A stretch of 64,000 bases of DNA from Flavobacteriaceae bacterium (lineage in GTDB: Bacteria > Bacteroidota > Bacteroidia > Flavobacteriales > Flavobacteriaceae): the NCBI GenBank assembly GCA_024643385.1, contig JAHEMZ010000001.1, positions 92,122 through 156,121 on the forward strand, given 5' to 3'. Positions 7,715-16,016 of the stretch are shown one piece after another. Both the position numbers and the translations under genes were made by a program. Within the stretch, counting starts at the first letter, position 1, and the number at the start of each line of letters is the position of its first letter. Under the pieces are notes generated by a model. That model had not been told where the DNA came from. It saw nothing but the letters and a program-made list of their open reading frames with translations, and did no database searches.

Positions 7715-8471
7715 TGGTTAGTTGTTGGTTATAATGAAGCACAACTTGTTATATCCTGTATAAACCTCCTCTTATCCCAAAGAAAAGAAGATAATTTAAT
7801 TAATTACACCCATTTACAGTTCTTTGTATATGGCGATCGTTTAAAGATAACCAATAATCTAAAAGTGAGATTACGGGTTTTCACGTATTTTTTGTTGGTG
7901 AGACGGTAAATGTGAAGAGTAAGGCGTAAAGCGTGCGTAGTGAACAATAAAAGCGTTGGCATTGAGGAACAGGCGGGCTGGCGTTGGGGTGAATGGATTG
8001 CGACATAGAAATGCGCCAAAAGCGTTTACGTTTCGGTTTTACACCGATTCTTTTGGCTGCATTTCAAGAAGCAGGACAGGGAGCGTGGAAGCATCTGTTC
8101 CTCTTGATTTTTTAGTTTCTTTTTTCATCAAGGAAAAAAGAATAAAAAGAGAATAACCAATTCAAATTACAATACAGGGCGGTGCGAAGGGATGCAATCG
8201 GGCGGGAGTGGTTGAATGTGGTAGGTCTCGACTCCGCTCGACCTGACAACCCACAACGCACAACAGACAACAGAGAATCGTGAAGCGTGAAGAGTAAGGC
8301 GTAAAGCGTGAGTCGTGAAAAAAAGCGTGGGTGATGAGGAACCGGCGGGCTTGTTTGGGAGGGAATGGTCTGTAACGAAAGCAACCCTTAGAAAACTTAA
8401 TTTTTGCTAGAAAAATGAAGCCCATGTTATCAATTTAACATAGTGACCCATTGTAACTACTAACGAACAAC
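7715..8471. repeat. Gene-free stretch with repeat copies, right border of the accessory block
   Basis: No believable gene is present; the short open frames are repeat-derived and lack homology-like composition. It holds a half-site GCACAAC (7739-7745); two copies of a long degenerate repeat at about 7912-7979 and 8287-8350 that share an exact 24-bp core (7912-7935 and 8287-8310); and a GTCTCGACTCCGCTCGACC-type repeat at 8225-8247, found with two mismatches at 27487-27509. Confidence 0.65.
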
Positions 8472-8479
8472 ATAAAAAA

Positions 8480-8501
8480 AAGGGTGTTTTAAAACACCCT
8501 T
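8480..8501 (-). terminator. Terminator of the universal stress protein gene
   Basis: A perfect 22-bp palindrome, AAGGGTGTTTT/AAAACACCCTT, lies 39 bp past the stop codon. An A-run on its left (T-run on the minus strand) makes it a strong intrinsic terminator for the minus-strand gene. Confidence 0.8.
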
Positions 8502-8540
8502 TTGTATCATCTTTGGAAAAAATAATTGCTAAACCAATTC

Positions 8541-9359
8541 TTAGATCTTAAAAGTGATCACCGGCATGTTGGCATGATTGACAAGATCTTCACTAATGCT
8601 TCCGTTAAAGAAGTGCGCGATCCCTTTTCGGCCATGGGTGCTCATGCCAATCAATTGTGCTTTGGTTTCCGTCGTAAAATTAAGGATGCCTTTTTCAACG
8701 GAAGTATCGTTGTAGATATTCAGCGTGTAATTTTTATTAGAGATATCCCTCACAAAACCTTCCATAAGTTTTTTCGCGGCTGCGGTGGTTCTAAAGTCGC
8801 TGGGAGTATTGATCAATAACAAATGTATAGTAGCTCCCACGCTGGCTGCAAATTTTTGGGCAAAGGCAAATGGTTTTTTACATTCATCTGAAAAATCGGT
8901 AGCGAATACAAAATCCTTTACCTGGAAATCTTTATGATCGTTTTTGATTACAAGAACGGGAATAGTAGAAGTGCGAACTACTTTTTCCGTATTACTTCCG
9001 ATGAACATCTCTTTAAATCCGCTGGATCCATGGGACCCCATCACGATCAAATCTATATTGTTCTTTTCGACCGCCTCCCGAATGTCATCATAGATCTCTC
9101 CGTTTCCGATGGCCTGCTCCAATACCACATCTTGCAAATAGGGCTTTTTAAGTAATTCTGTAAACTGTTGCTCCGCTAATTTGATAAAATAAATTGCTTC
9201 CGGGAGACTGCCGTTATTTTGATTGGCTAAATGGGTAGGCATTTCAACGGAATGTAAAAGAAAAATTTCACCGTCATTCTTTTTGGCTAACTGAACGGCC
9301 ACCTTTAATGCATTTTCGGCTTGAACAGAAAAATCGGTAGGAATAAGAATTCGCTTCAT
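8541..9359 (-). CDS. Universal stress protein, tandem two-domain UspA type
   Basis: 272 aa made of two Usp folds, about residues 1-145 and 150-272. The first begins KRILIPTDFS, the second DFVFATDFS. Both end with the ATP-binding signature G-x2-G-x9-G(S): MGSHGSSGF...GSNTEKV in the first, MSTHGRKG...GSISEDL in the second. Such proteins are soluble, bind ATP in the glycine-rich loop and are induced by starvation, redox or envelope stress. The gene stands alone, with a perfect terminator palindrome after it, and marks the return to ordinary chromosome beyond the repeat-rich block. Confidence 0.92.
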   Translation of the reverse strand: MKRILIPTDFSVQAENALKVAVQLAKKNDGEIFLLHSVEMPTHLANQNNGSLPEAIYFIKLAEQQFTELLKKPYLQDVVLEQAIGNGEIYDDIREAVEKNNIDLIVMGSHGSSGFKEMFIGSNTEKVVRTSTIPVLVIKNDHKDFQVKDFVFATDFSDECKKPFAFAQKFAASVGATIHLLLINTPSDFRTTAAAKKLMEGFVRDISNKNYTLNIYNDTSVEKGILNFTTETKAQLIGMSTHGRKGIAHFFNGSISEDLVNHANMPVITFKI

Positions 9360-9444
9360 ATAAATATTTTAGGTAGTTTAAGTCTCGCCCAAATTATGAA
9401 ATTCTAAAGAGACCACAATATTTTTATTATCTGAAAATTTATAA

Positions 9445-9452
9445 TATATTTG
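9445..9452 (+). promoter_or_regulatory. Promoter -7 box of the rimP-nusA-infB operon
   Basis: TATATTTG at 9445-9452 fits TAnnTTTG. The -33 region is AT-rich without a clear TTTG. The start would be near 9459, leaving a leader of about 55 nt that contains the hairpin at 9477-9497. Confidence 0.55.
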
Positions 9453-9476
9453 CACCGTATTAGATAGTAACCAGGC

Positions 9477-9502
9477 GAGGGGACAAAAAGTCCCCTCTTT
9501 TT
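9477..9502 (+). promoter_or_regulatory. Terminator-like leader hairpin (candidate attenuator) before rimP
   Basis: GAGGGGAC (9477-9484) pairs perfectly with GTCCCCTC (9490-9497) around a loop of five A, and is followed at once by TTTTT. It lies between the promoter and the rimP start codon, only 13 bp before the ATG, so it should stop a fraction of transcripts of an operon that encodes NusA itself. An alternative reading is a terminator for an upstream transcript, but no gene lies upstream on this strand. Confidence 0.65.
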
Positions 9503-9514
9503 ATAGCCTAAATT

Positions 9515-9973
9515 ATGAAGCAAAAAGTGGCTCTTTTGTTAGAAAAAGCGCTAGAGGAGAACCCTTCGTTATTCCTTATTTCACTTTCAATTACCGGTGA
9601 TAACCAGATTAAAGTAATTATAGATGGTGACAAAGGGGTGAGTGTGCAAGATTGTATCGAAGTGAGTAGGGCCATAGAGCACAACCTGGACAGGGATTCT
9701 GAAGATTTTTCTTTAGAGGTACTGTCGGCAGGTGTTTCGGAACCGTTAACACTGGTGAGACAGTACCAAAAGAATGTAGGGAGAGACCTTAAGGTAAAGA
9801 CCAAAAAGGAAACTTTGGAAGGAACGCTAGTAGAAGCTTCTGAAGAGACAGTGAAACTGGCATGGAAAGCAAAGGAACCTAAACCGACAGGAAAGGGAAA
9901 AGTGACCGTAGAAAAAGAGGCTGTAGTGCCTTATCAAGATATTGTTGAAGCAAAAGTGATGATTAAATTTTAA
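9515..9973 (+). CDS. rimP: Ribosome maturation factor RimP
   Basis: 152 aa, the usual length for RimP. The N-terminal domain carries VIIDGDKGVSVQDCIEVSRA, the pattern with a conserved Asp before the Ser/Cys-containing helix, and LEVLSAGVSEPL, matching the family's LEVSSPGxxRPL motif. The C-terminal half is the SH3-like domain. RimP binds the free 30S subunit and helps its late assembly. The gene is first in the rimP-nusA-infB operon, an order conserved across bacteria, with 9 bp to nusA. Confidence 0.95.
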   Translation: MKQKVALLLEKALEENPSLFLISLSITGDNQIKVIIDGDKGVSVQDCIEVSRAIEHNLDRDSEDFSLEVLSAGVSEPLTLVRQYQKNVGRDLKVKTKKETLEGTLVEASEETVKLAWKAKEPKPTGKGKVTVEKEAVVPYQDIVEAKVMIKF

Positions 9974-9982
9974 GTAACAGAT

Positions 9983-11215
9983 ATGGAAAATTTAGCGTTA
10001 ATCGAATCATTCTCTGAATTTAAAGATGATAAGCTAATAGACAGGGTGACCCTCATGGCGATCCTGGAAGATGTTTTCAGAAATGCATTAAAAAAGAAAT
10101 ATGGCGATGATGATAATTTTGATATTATTATCAATCCCGATAAAGGGGATATGGAAATTTGGAGAAACCGCGTGGTGGTTGCAGATGGGGAGGTGGAAGA
10201 TCCTAATGCCGAGATCTCTTTGACCGAAGCGCGTAAGATTGAGGCGGATTTTGAAATTGGCGAAGATGTTTCCGAAGAAGTTAAATTGATCGATTTAGGT
10301 CGTAGATCTATATTAGCCCTGCGCCAAAACTTGATCTCAAAAATTCATGAACACGACAATACTAATATATATAAGCAATTCAAAGATCTTGAAGGTGAAA
10401 TATATACGGCTGAGGTACATCACATTCGCCATCGTGCCGTCATTTTATTGGATGATGAAGGCAATGAGATCATACTTCCCAAAGAAAAACAAATTCCTTC
10501 CGATTTCTTCCGCAAGGGAGATAATGTAAAAGGGATCATTGAGAGCGTAGAACTGAAAGGTAATAAACCCACCATTATCATGTCTCGCGCGAATAATTTG
10601 TTCCTGGAGAAATTATTCGAACAGGAAATTCCGGAGGTATTTGACGGATTGATCACTATTAAAAAAGTAGTTAGAATTCCTGGTGAAAAGGCAAAAGTAG
10701 CCGTTGACTCTTACGATGATCGTATTGATCCGGTGGGAGCATGTGTAGGAATGAAAGGATCTCGAATCCATGGTATTGTACGTGAATTAGGGAATGAGAA
10801 CATCGATGTGATCAACTTCACTAATAATATCAACTTGTTCATTACGAGAGCACTGAGCCCGGCAAAAGTAACTTCCATCAAGATTGATGAAGTGAATAAA
10901 CGCGCGGAAGTAATATTAAAACCGGAAGAAGTTTCCAAGGCAATTGGACGTGGCGGACATAATATCCGATTGGCCGGACAGTTAACAGGATATGAAATAG
11001 ACGTATTGCGTGAAGGTGCTGAAGAGGATGTAGAATTGACCGAATTCTCTGATGAGATCGAAGGATGGGTCATCAACGAATTCAAGAAAATTGGTTTAGA
11101 TACCGCAAAAAGTGTGCTTGAAAAGGACATGCAATTTTTATTGAGTCATATCGATTTAGAAGAAGAAACCATCCAGGAAGTTATCAATATATTAAAAGAA
11201 GAATTTGAAGAGTAG
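9983..11215 (+). CDS. nusA: Transcription termination/antitermination factor NusA
   Basis: 410 aa: N-terminal RNA polymerase-binding domain (about 1-125), S1 domain (about 130-200), then two KH domains. The KH motifs show as [18 protein letters not shown] and [20 protein letters not shown]. The acidic repeats found at the C-terminus of proteobacterial NusA are absent, as is normal in Bacteroidota. NusA slows RNA polymerase at pauses and promotes hairpin-dependent termination, which makes the hairpin in this operon's own leader interesting. Downstream, infB starts after 56 bp. Confidence 0.97.
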   Translation: MENLALIESFSEFKDDKLIDRVTLMAILEDVFRNALKKKYGDDDNFDIIINPDKGDMEIWRNRVVVADGEVEDPNAEISLTEARKIEADFEIGEDVSEEVKLIDLGRRSILALRQNLISKIHEHDNTNIYKQFKDLEGEIYTAEVHHIRHRAVILLDDEGNEIILPKEKQIPSDFFRKGDNVKGIIESVELKGNKPTIIMSRANNLFLEKLFEQEIPEVFDGLITIKKVVRIPGEKAKVAVDSYDDRIDPVGACVGMKGSRIHGIVRELGNENIDVINFTNNINLFITRALSPAKVTSIKIDEVNKRAEVILKPEEVSKAIGRGGHNIRLAGQLTGYEIDVLREGAEEDVELTEFSDEIEGWVINEFKKIGLDTAKSVLEKDMQFLLSHIDLEEETIQEVINILKEEFEE

Positions 11216-11271
11216 TACAAAGTTTAACTACTTTTACAATTCGAATACAGAAAACAACAGGTAAGCATTTT

Positions 11272-14004
11272 ATGGCTGAAACAAAAACGATACGAATAAA
11301 CAAGGTATTAAGGGAATTCAACATCTCTTTAGATCGTGCTGTGGAATTTTTAGGTTCCAAAGGATACGATGTGGAGGCACGTCCTACTACAAAAATATCG
11401 GATGAAGAATACCAAGTACTTTTCTCGGAATTTCAAACCGATAAAAGCAAAAAAGTAGAAGCCAAAGAGGTGGGGGAAGAAAAGCGCAAGGAAAAGGAAG
11501 AATTCCGAATGGAGCGTGAACGAGAATTGGAAGAGAAACAACTCAAGGAAGAGTCCAAGGTAATTAAGGGGGAATCCAAGATAGAAGGCCCTAAAAAAGT
11601 GGGCATGATAGATCTGGACGCAGGACGACCTAAAAAGAAGGCTGCGATCGAAGAAGAGAAGCCGGTGGAAAAAGCGCCTGAACCCGTACAAGAAGCTCCG
11701 TTAATTGAGAAGGTCGAGAAAGTAGAGAAGGCAGAGGAACCGAAGAAGGTGGAGGAAATAGAAGAAGTGGTAGTTAAAAAGACTCCCGAACCTATTGTCA
11801 AACCTAAAGAAGAGCCGGCTCCTAAAAAAGTGGAAGTGAAAAGGCAACTGGAGGAAGTTCCGGGAGAGCCTGATTTGGTGAAAACACAATACAAAAAACT
11901 CGACGGTCCTAATTTTACAGGAGAAAAGATTGACCTGGCTCAGTTTAAAAAACCGGAAAAGAAGAAAGAAGAAAAGAAACCGGATAATAAAGAAAAAAGA
12001 GGTCGAAGAAGAAGGATTAGCAAGGAGACACCGGGAACCGACAACCGAAATGCTCAAAATAAGGCGAAGGGAAGAACGAATGTTGTAAAGGAAGAGCCTA
12101 GCGAAGAAGAAGTGCAAAGACAAGTTCGGGAAACTCTGGAAAAACTTCAGGGAAAATCTTCTAAAGGAAAAGGAGCCAAATACCGAAGAGAAAAAAGAGA
12201 TAGCCATCGTCAGAAGAACGAGGAGGAAATGGCACAAATAGAAGCCGACAGCAAATTGCTGAAGGTCACCGAGTTTGTGACCGTAAGTGAGGTAGCTACC
12301 ATGATGAACGTACCTGTGACGCAGGTGATTTCTGCCTGTATGTCGCTGGGAATGATGGTAACCATGAATCAACGCTTGGACGCGGAGACCCTTTCCATTG
12401 TAGCCGATGAATTTGGCTTTGAAGTGGAATTTGTCAATGCCGCGATAGAAGAGGCTGTTCAGGAAGAAAAGGATGCGCCGGAAGATTTATTGCCGCGGGC
12501 ACCTATCGTAACAGTAATGGGTCACGTGGATCACGGTAAAACTTCCTTACTGGATTATATTCGTCAAGAAAATGTGATAGCCGGTGAATCCGGTGGAATT
12601 ACACAGCATATTGGTGCCTACGCCGTAAATCTGGAGAATGGCCAAAAGATCACTTTCTTGGATACTCCGGGTCACGAAGCGTTTACCGCCATGCGTGCCA
12701 GAGGAGCTCAGGTAACCGACCTTGCCATTATTGTAATTGCCGCGGATGATGATATCATGCCACAAACGAAAGAGGCGATCAGTCATGCGCAAGCCGCAGG
12801 AGTTCCCATCGTTTTTGCCATTAATAAGATCGATAGACCGGCTGCAAATCCTGAAAAGATTAAGGAAGGATTGGCAAATATGAACTTGTTGGTGGAAGAT
12901 TGGGGTGGAAAGATCCAATCGCAGGATATCTCTGCCAAAACGGGAGAGGGCGTTCATGAATTATTGGAAAAAGTATTATTAGAAGCCGAATTGTTAGAGT
13001 TGCAAGCCAACCCGAACCGTATGGCCAATGGTACTGTGGTGGAAGCATTCCTTGACAAAGGTCGAGGGTATGTCTCTACGATCTTGGTACAGGGTGGAAC
13101 CTTAAAGGTTGGAGATTATGTACTGGCAGGCCAGCACAGCGGAAAAGTAAAAGCCCTGCAAGATGAACGCGGTAAGATTATAAAAGAAGCAGGACCTTCA
13201 ACACCGGTTTCTATTTTAGGATTAGACGGGGCTCCCCAGGCGGGAGATAAATTCACCGTATTTGAAGACGAGCGTGAAGCCAAGTCCATTGCCGCAAAAC
13301 GTATGCAATTGCAACGTGAACAATCTGTTCGTACGCAACGACATATTACATTGGATGAAATTGGACGACGAATTGCTTTAGGTGAATTCAAAGAATTGAA
13401 CATCATCCTGAAAGGGGATGTGGATGGTTCGGTAGAAGCGTTAACCGATTCGTTCCTGAAATTGTCTACGGAAGAGATTCAAGTGAATATCATACACAAA
13501 GGAGTGGGTGCGATCACCGAAAGTGATGTATTATTAGCTTCGGCATCGGATGCGATCATTATAGGATTTAATGTTCGACCAATGGGCAATGCCCGTCAGT
13601 TGGCAGATAAGGAAGAGATCGATATCAGAAACTACTCTATTATCTATGACGCTATCAACGATTTGAAGGATGCGATGGAAGGAATGCTTTCTCCTGAACT
13701 TCGTGAAGAGATCACCGGAACAGCTGAAATACGTGAAACCTTTAAAATTTCCAAAGTTGGAACTATTGCAGGTTGTATGGTGACCAGTGGAAAGATCTTC
13801 CGAAACTCCGGAATCCGATTGATTCGAGAAGGAGTAGTGGTTTATACAGGAGAGCTTGATTCATTGAAACGATTCAAAGATGATGTGAAGGAAGTTTCCA
13901 AAGGCTACGATTGTGGAATGCAGGTGAAGAACTACAACGACATCCAAGAAGGCGATATTTTAGAAGCCTTCCAAGAAGTGGCTGTTAAGAAAAAGTTGAA
14001 ATAG
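11272..14004 (+). CDS. infB: Translation initiation factor IF-2
   Basis: 910 aa. Residues 1-60 form the IF2_N-like helical domain. About 70-320 is a low-complexity Lys/Glu-rich linker (many KVEK, EEK, KKK runs), followed by a second IF2_N domain ([16 protein letters not shown]). The G domain begins near residue 417 with GHVDHGKT (G1), DTPGHEAF (G3) and NKID (G4). Domains II, III and the fMet-tRNA-binding C-terminal barrel follow. IF-2 delivers fMet-tRNA to the 30S subunit and joins the 50S subunit. The strong antisense frames in this gene are by-products of the Lys/Glu linker. Confidence 0.97.
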   Translation: MAETKTIRINKVLREFNISLDRAVEFLGSKGYDVEARPTTKISDEEYQVLFSEFQTDKSKKVEAKEVGEEKRKEKEEFRMERERELEEKQLKEESKVIKGESKIEGPKKVGMIDLDAGRPKKKAAIEEEKPVEKAPEPVQEAPLIEKVEKVEKAEEPKKVEEIEEVVVKKTPEPIVKPKEEPAPKKVEVKRQLEEVPGEPDLVKTQYKKLDGPNFTGEKIDLAQFKKPEKKKEEKKPDNKEKRGRRRRISKETPGTDNRNAQNKAKGRTNVVKEEPSEEEVQRQVRETLEKLQGKSSKGKGAKYRREKRDSHRQKNEEEMAQIEADSKLLKVTEFVTVSEVATMMNVPVTQVISACMSLGMMVTMNQRLDAETLSIVADEFGFEVEFVNAAIEEAVQEEKDAPEDLLPRAPIVTVMGHVDHGKTSLLDYIRQENVIAGESGGITQHIGAYAVNLENGQKITFLDTPGHEAFTAMRARGAQVTDLAIIVIAADDDIMPQTKEAISHAQAAGVPIVFAINKIDRPAANPEKIKEGLANMNLLVEDWGGKIQSQDISAKTGEGVHELLEKVLLEAELLELQANPNRMANGTVVEAFLDKGRGYVSTILVQGGTLKVGDYVLAGQHSGKVKALQDERGKIIKEAGPSTPVSILGLDGAPQAGDKFTVFEDEREAKSIAAKRMQLQREQSVRTQRHITLDEIGRRIALGEFKELNIILKGDVDGSVEALTDSFLKLSTEEIQVNIIHKGVGAITESDVLLASASDAIIIGFNVRPMGNARQLADKEEIDIRNYSIIYDAINDLKDAMEGMLSPELREEITGTAEIRETFKISKVGTIAGCMVTSGKIFRNSGIRLIREGVVVYTGELDSLKRFKDDVKEVSKGYDCGMQVKNYNDIQEGDILEAFQEVAVKKKLK

Positions 14005-14020
14005 AAATTCTAAATAATTA

Positions 14021-14050
14021 AAAAAAGCGCCCTTCAAAGGCGCTTTTTTT
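14021..14050. terminator. Bidirectional terminator between infB and the SPOR gene
   Basis: AAAAAAGCGCC and GGCGCTTTTTTT form a stem around CTTCAAA, with A-runs on one side and T-runs on the other. It serves both convergent genes, and its right end overlaps the stop codon of the SPOR gene. Confidence 0.8.
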
Positions 14051-14447
14051 AATCTTCTTTTTTGTTCTTTCCGGGCTTCAGTACAAAAGCAGACGGAAAA
14101 TTTTTATGTACTTCCATCAAAGCTCGATCGGCATCCAGACGAGAATAGAAATTACCAACCCAAACCTTATAATTAGGTGTTTCATATTCGATCGATGCCG
14201 GCCATGAATTGTATTTATTGTTATAATCGTTGAGGGTCGAATTCGCCTTATTTAGATTGCCATAATACAACTGAATAGTATATCCGTCGGTTAACTTGTT
14301 GTCCTTTTGTAATTGTGTTTTTAAATCCATAAGATCCCCAATTCTAGGGTCTTGTTCTATGGTAACACTCGCCGTTTGAGCAGTGATTTGATGACTGCAC
14401 ATCAACACTAAAACGCAGAAAACCAACAGATTAATTAATTTTTTCAA
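14049..14447 (-). CDS. Secreted SPOR-domain protein
   Basis: The start is placed at TTG 14447-14445, giving 132 aa that begin with a good signal peptide (KKLINLLVFCVLVLMCSHQ, cut after ITAQ). A TTG further upstream (14474) is unlikely because it is the end of a TACATTTG promoter box (14479-14472). The mature part carries a SPOR domain: YTIQLYYGNLNKA at its start and YKVWVGNFYSRLDADRAL near its end. SPOR domains bind denuded glycan strands of peptidoglycan at sites of septation, so a periplasmic wall-binding role is inferred. The gene is divergent from the Act operon and convergent with infB. Confidence 0.8.
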   Translation of the reverse strand: MKKLINLLVFCVLVLMCSHQITAQTASVTIEQDPRIGDLMDLKTQLQKDNKLTDGYTIQLYYGNLNKANSTLNDYNNKYNSWPASIEYETPNYKVWVGNFYSRLDADRALMEVHKNFPSAFVLKPGKNKKED

Positions 14448-14471
14448 GAGATCTTTTTTAGTTATATAACG

Positions 14472-14479
14472 CAAATGTA
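14472..14479 (-). promoter_or_regulatory. Promoter -7 box of the SPOR gene
   Basis: Read on the minus strand, 14479-14472 is TACATTTG, a perfect TAnnTTTG. It places transcription start near 14466, about 18 nt before the TTG start at 14447. Confidence 0.6.
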
Positions 14480-14554
14480 AAGTTTAATAACTTTTCTTGC
14501 CTACAATTTATTATTTAGAATTGGTATAAATTACCTGTTAACACTTTATTTGGA

Positions 14555-14585
14555 TTTCTAAAATCGACTTAATAATGTACTTTTG
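14555..14585 (+). promoter_or_regulatory. Promoter of the Act/cox operon
   Basis: TACTTTTG at 14578-14585 fits TAnnTTTG. TTTC at 14555-14558 lies 19 bp upstream in place of TTTG. Transcription would start near 14592, so the in-frame ATG at 14575 cannot be the translation start of the first gene. Confidence 0.6.
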
Positions 14586-14679
14586 CGCAGTTATTTTCGG
14601 CACGAAATGGTGTGTCAGCATCGATACAAAATCCAACCAATTGCGTGCCAAACTTATGGACAATAATATAACCGATCGT

Positions 14680-15981
14680 ATGGAAAAGGTACATTACCGA
14701 AATCTACCCTCAACATTGTCATTTCTATGGTTAGCCCTCGTGCTAACTTTTTCAGTTTCCCAAACTACACTCGCTACTACGGTTGTCTTGCCTGCACAGG
14801 CTGTTGATACTGCCGCCGGGGAAGCCTTGTTCAAGGCAAACTGTGCTGCTTGTCATAAGCTGTACAAGAAAGCAACAGGCCCTGCCTTGTTTCAGGTAGG
14901 AGACAAGTATAGTAAGGAATGGTTGTACAAATGGATTGTGAACAGCCAGGATTTAGTAAAATCTGGAGATGCACAAGCGGTAGCAGTTTTTGAAGCAAAT
15001 AATGGAGCTGTAATGACGGCTTTCCCACAGTTGAGCACCGCAGATATTGACAATATATTGGCCTATACTTATACTCCTCAGAAGGCACCCACGGTTCCAA
15101 CGGCCGATGTAACTGCCGTACCTACAACCGGCGGAGGCTTGTCGAATGATATTATTTTAGTCGCGCTGGCATTGGTATTCCTGTTATTGGTCATCATGCT
15201 GTTCTTGGTGAATAGGACACTGCGTCATATTGCTGAGGCGAATGGGGTGGTAGTTGAAGAAACCGAAAAGCGCACGCCAATCTGGAAGGCTTTTATTCAA
15301 AATCAATTTTTGGTGTTGGTTGCAGCCATCTTCTTGTTATTGTCAGGAGCCTATTTTGCTTATGGCTGGATGATGCAGGTGGGAGTCGATCAGGGTTATG
15401 CCCCTGTGCAACCGATCCATTATTCGCATCGTATTCATGCAGGGTCAAATCAAATTGACTGTAATTACTGTCATAGTTCTGCTCGCAGAAGTAAGCACTC
15501 CGGAATTCCATCATTGAATGTTTGTATGAATTGTCATAAAAGCATCGCTGAGGTAGCTCCTGAAACCTTAGCAGAAGGACAAGAGTTTGGCGTAGATTAC
15601 AATAATGAAATTAAAAAATTATACACGGCAGTAGGTTGGGATGAGGCATCGCAAGCATATACCGGTAAGACGGAACCTGTTAAATGGGTGCGTATCCATA
15701 ACCTTCCCGATTTTGTTTACTTTAATCACTCTCAGCACGTAACTGTAGCCGGACAGCAATGTCAGACATGTCACGGACCGGTGCAGGAAATGGAAATTAT
15801 GTCGCAGTTTGCACCGCTTACAATGGGATGGTGTATTACCTGTCACAGAGAAACCAATGTACAAGTAGAAGACAATGCTTACTACGACAAGATTCACGAA
15901 GAGCTTTCTAAGAAGTACGGAGTGGATAAATTGACAGCAGCTCAAATGGGCGGTTTGGAATGTGGTAAATGTCACTACTAA
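14680..15981 (+). CDS. actA: Alternative complex III subunit ActA: class I cytochrome c fused to pentaheme cytochrome
   Basis: The start is chosen at ATG 14680 (433 aa), which opens directly on a signal peptide (SFLWLALVLTFSVSQTTLA); 14656 is also possible. Six CxxCH heme sites are present: CAACH in an N-terminal class I cytochrome domain, then CNYCH, CMNCH, CQTCH, CITCH and CGKCH in the ActA part. Between them lie two membrane helices, near residues 145-165 and 205-225. ActA passes electrons out of the alternative complex III, the Bacteroidota replacement for cytochrome bc1, which oxidises menaquinol. The N-terminal mono-heme domain is a fusion compared with the minimal ActA. First gene of an eight-gene block. 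Confidence 0.9.
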   Translation: MEKVHYRNLPSTLSFLWLALVLTFSVSQTTLATTVVLPAQAVDTAAGEALFKANCAACHKLYKKATGPALFQVGDKYSKEWLYKWIVNSQDLVKSGDAQAVAVFEANNGAVMTAFPQLSTADIDNILAYTYTPQKAPTVPTADVTAVPTTGGGLSNDIILVALALVFLLLVIMLFLVNRTLRHIAEANGVVVEETEKRTPIWKAFIQNQFLVLVAAIFLLLSGAYFAYGWMMQVGVDQGYAPVQPIHYSHRIHAGSNQIDCNYCHSSARRSKHSGIPSLNVCMNCHKSIAEVAPETLAEGQEFGVDYNNEIKKLYTAVGWDEASQAYTGKTEPVKWVRIHNLPDFVYFNHSQHVTVAGQQCQTCHGPVQEMEIMSQFAPLTMGWCITCHRETNVQVEDNAYYDKIHEELSKKYGVDKLTAAQMGGLECGKCHY

Positions 15982-16016
15982 TTAAAAAATTGAATACTAT
16001 TTTCAGATAGCATATG

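Noticed and set aside
7956..8425. Small frames in the repeat stretch
   Set aside because: They lie wholly in repeats, overlap on both strands and have low-complexity, homology-free products.
3099..8540. Integrase or transposase gene in the island
   Set aside because: None of the frames shows a tyrosine or serine recombinase or DDE motif; any enzyme must be elsewhere or lost.
11350..11894. Long antisense frames within infB
   Set aside because: They are the complement of the Lys/Glu-rich linker (Phe/Leu/Ser-rich products) and have no start signals of their own.
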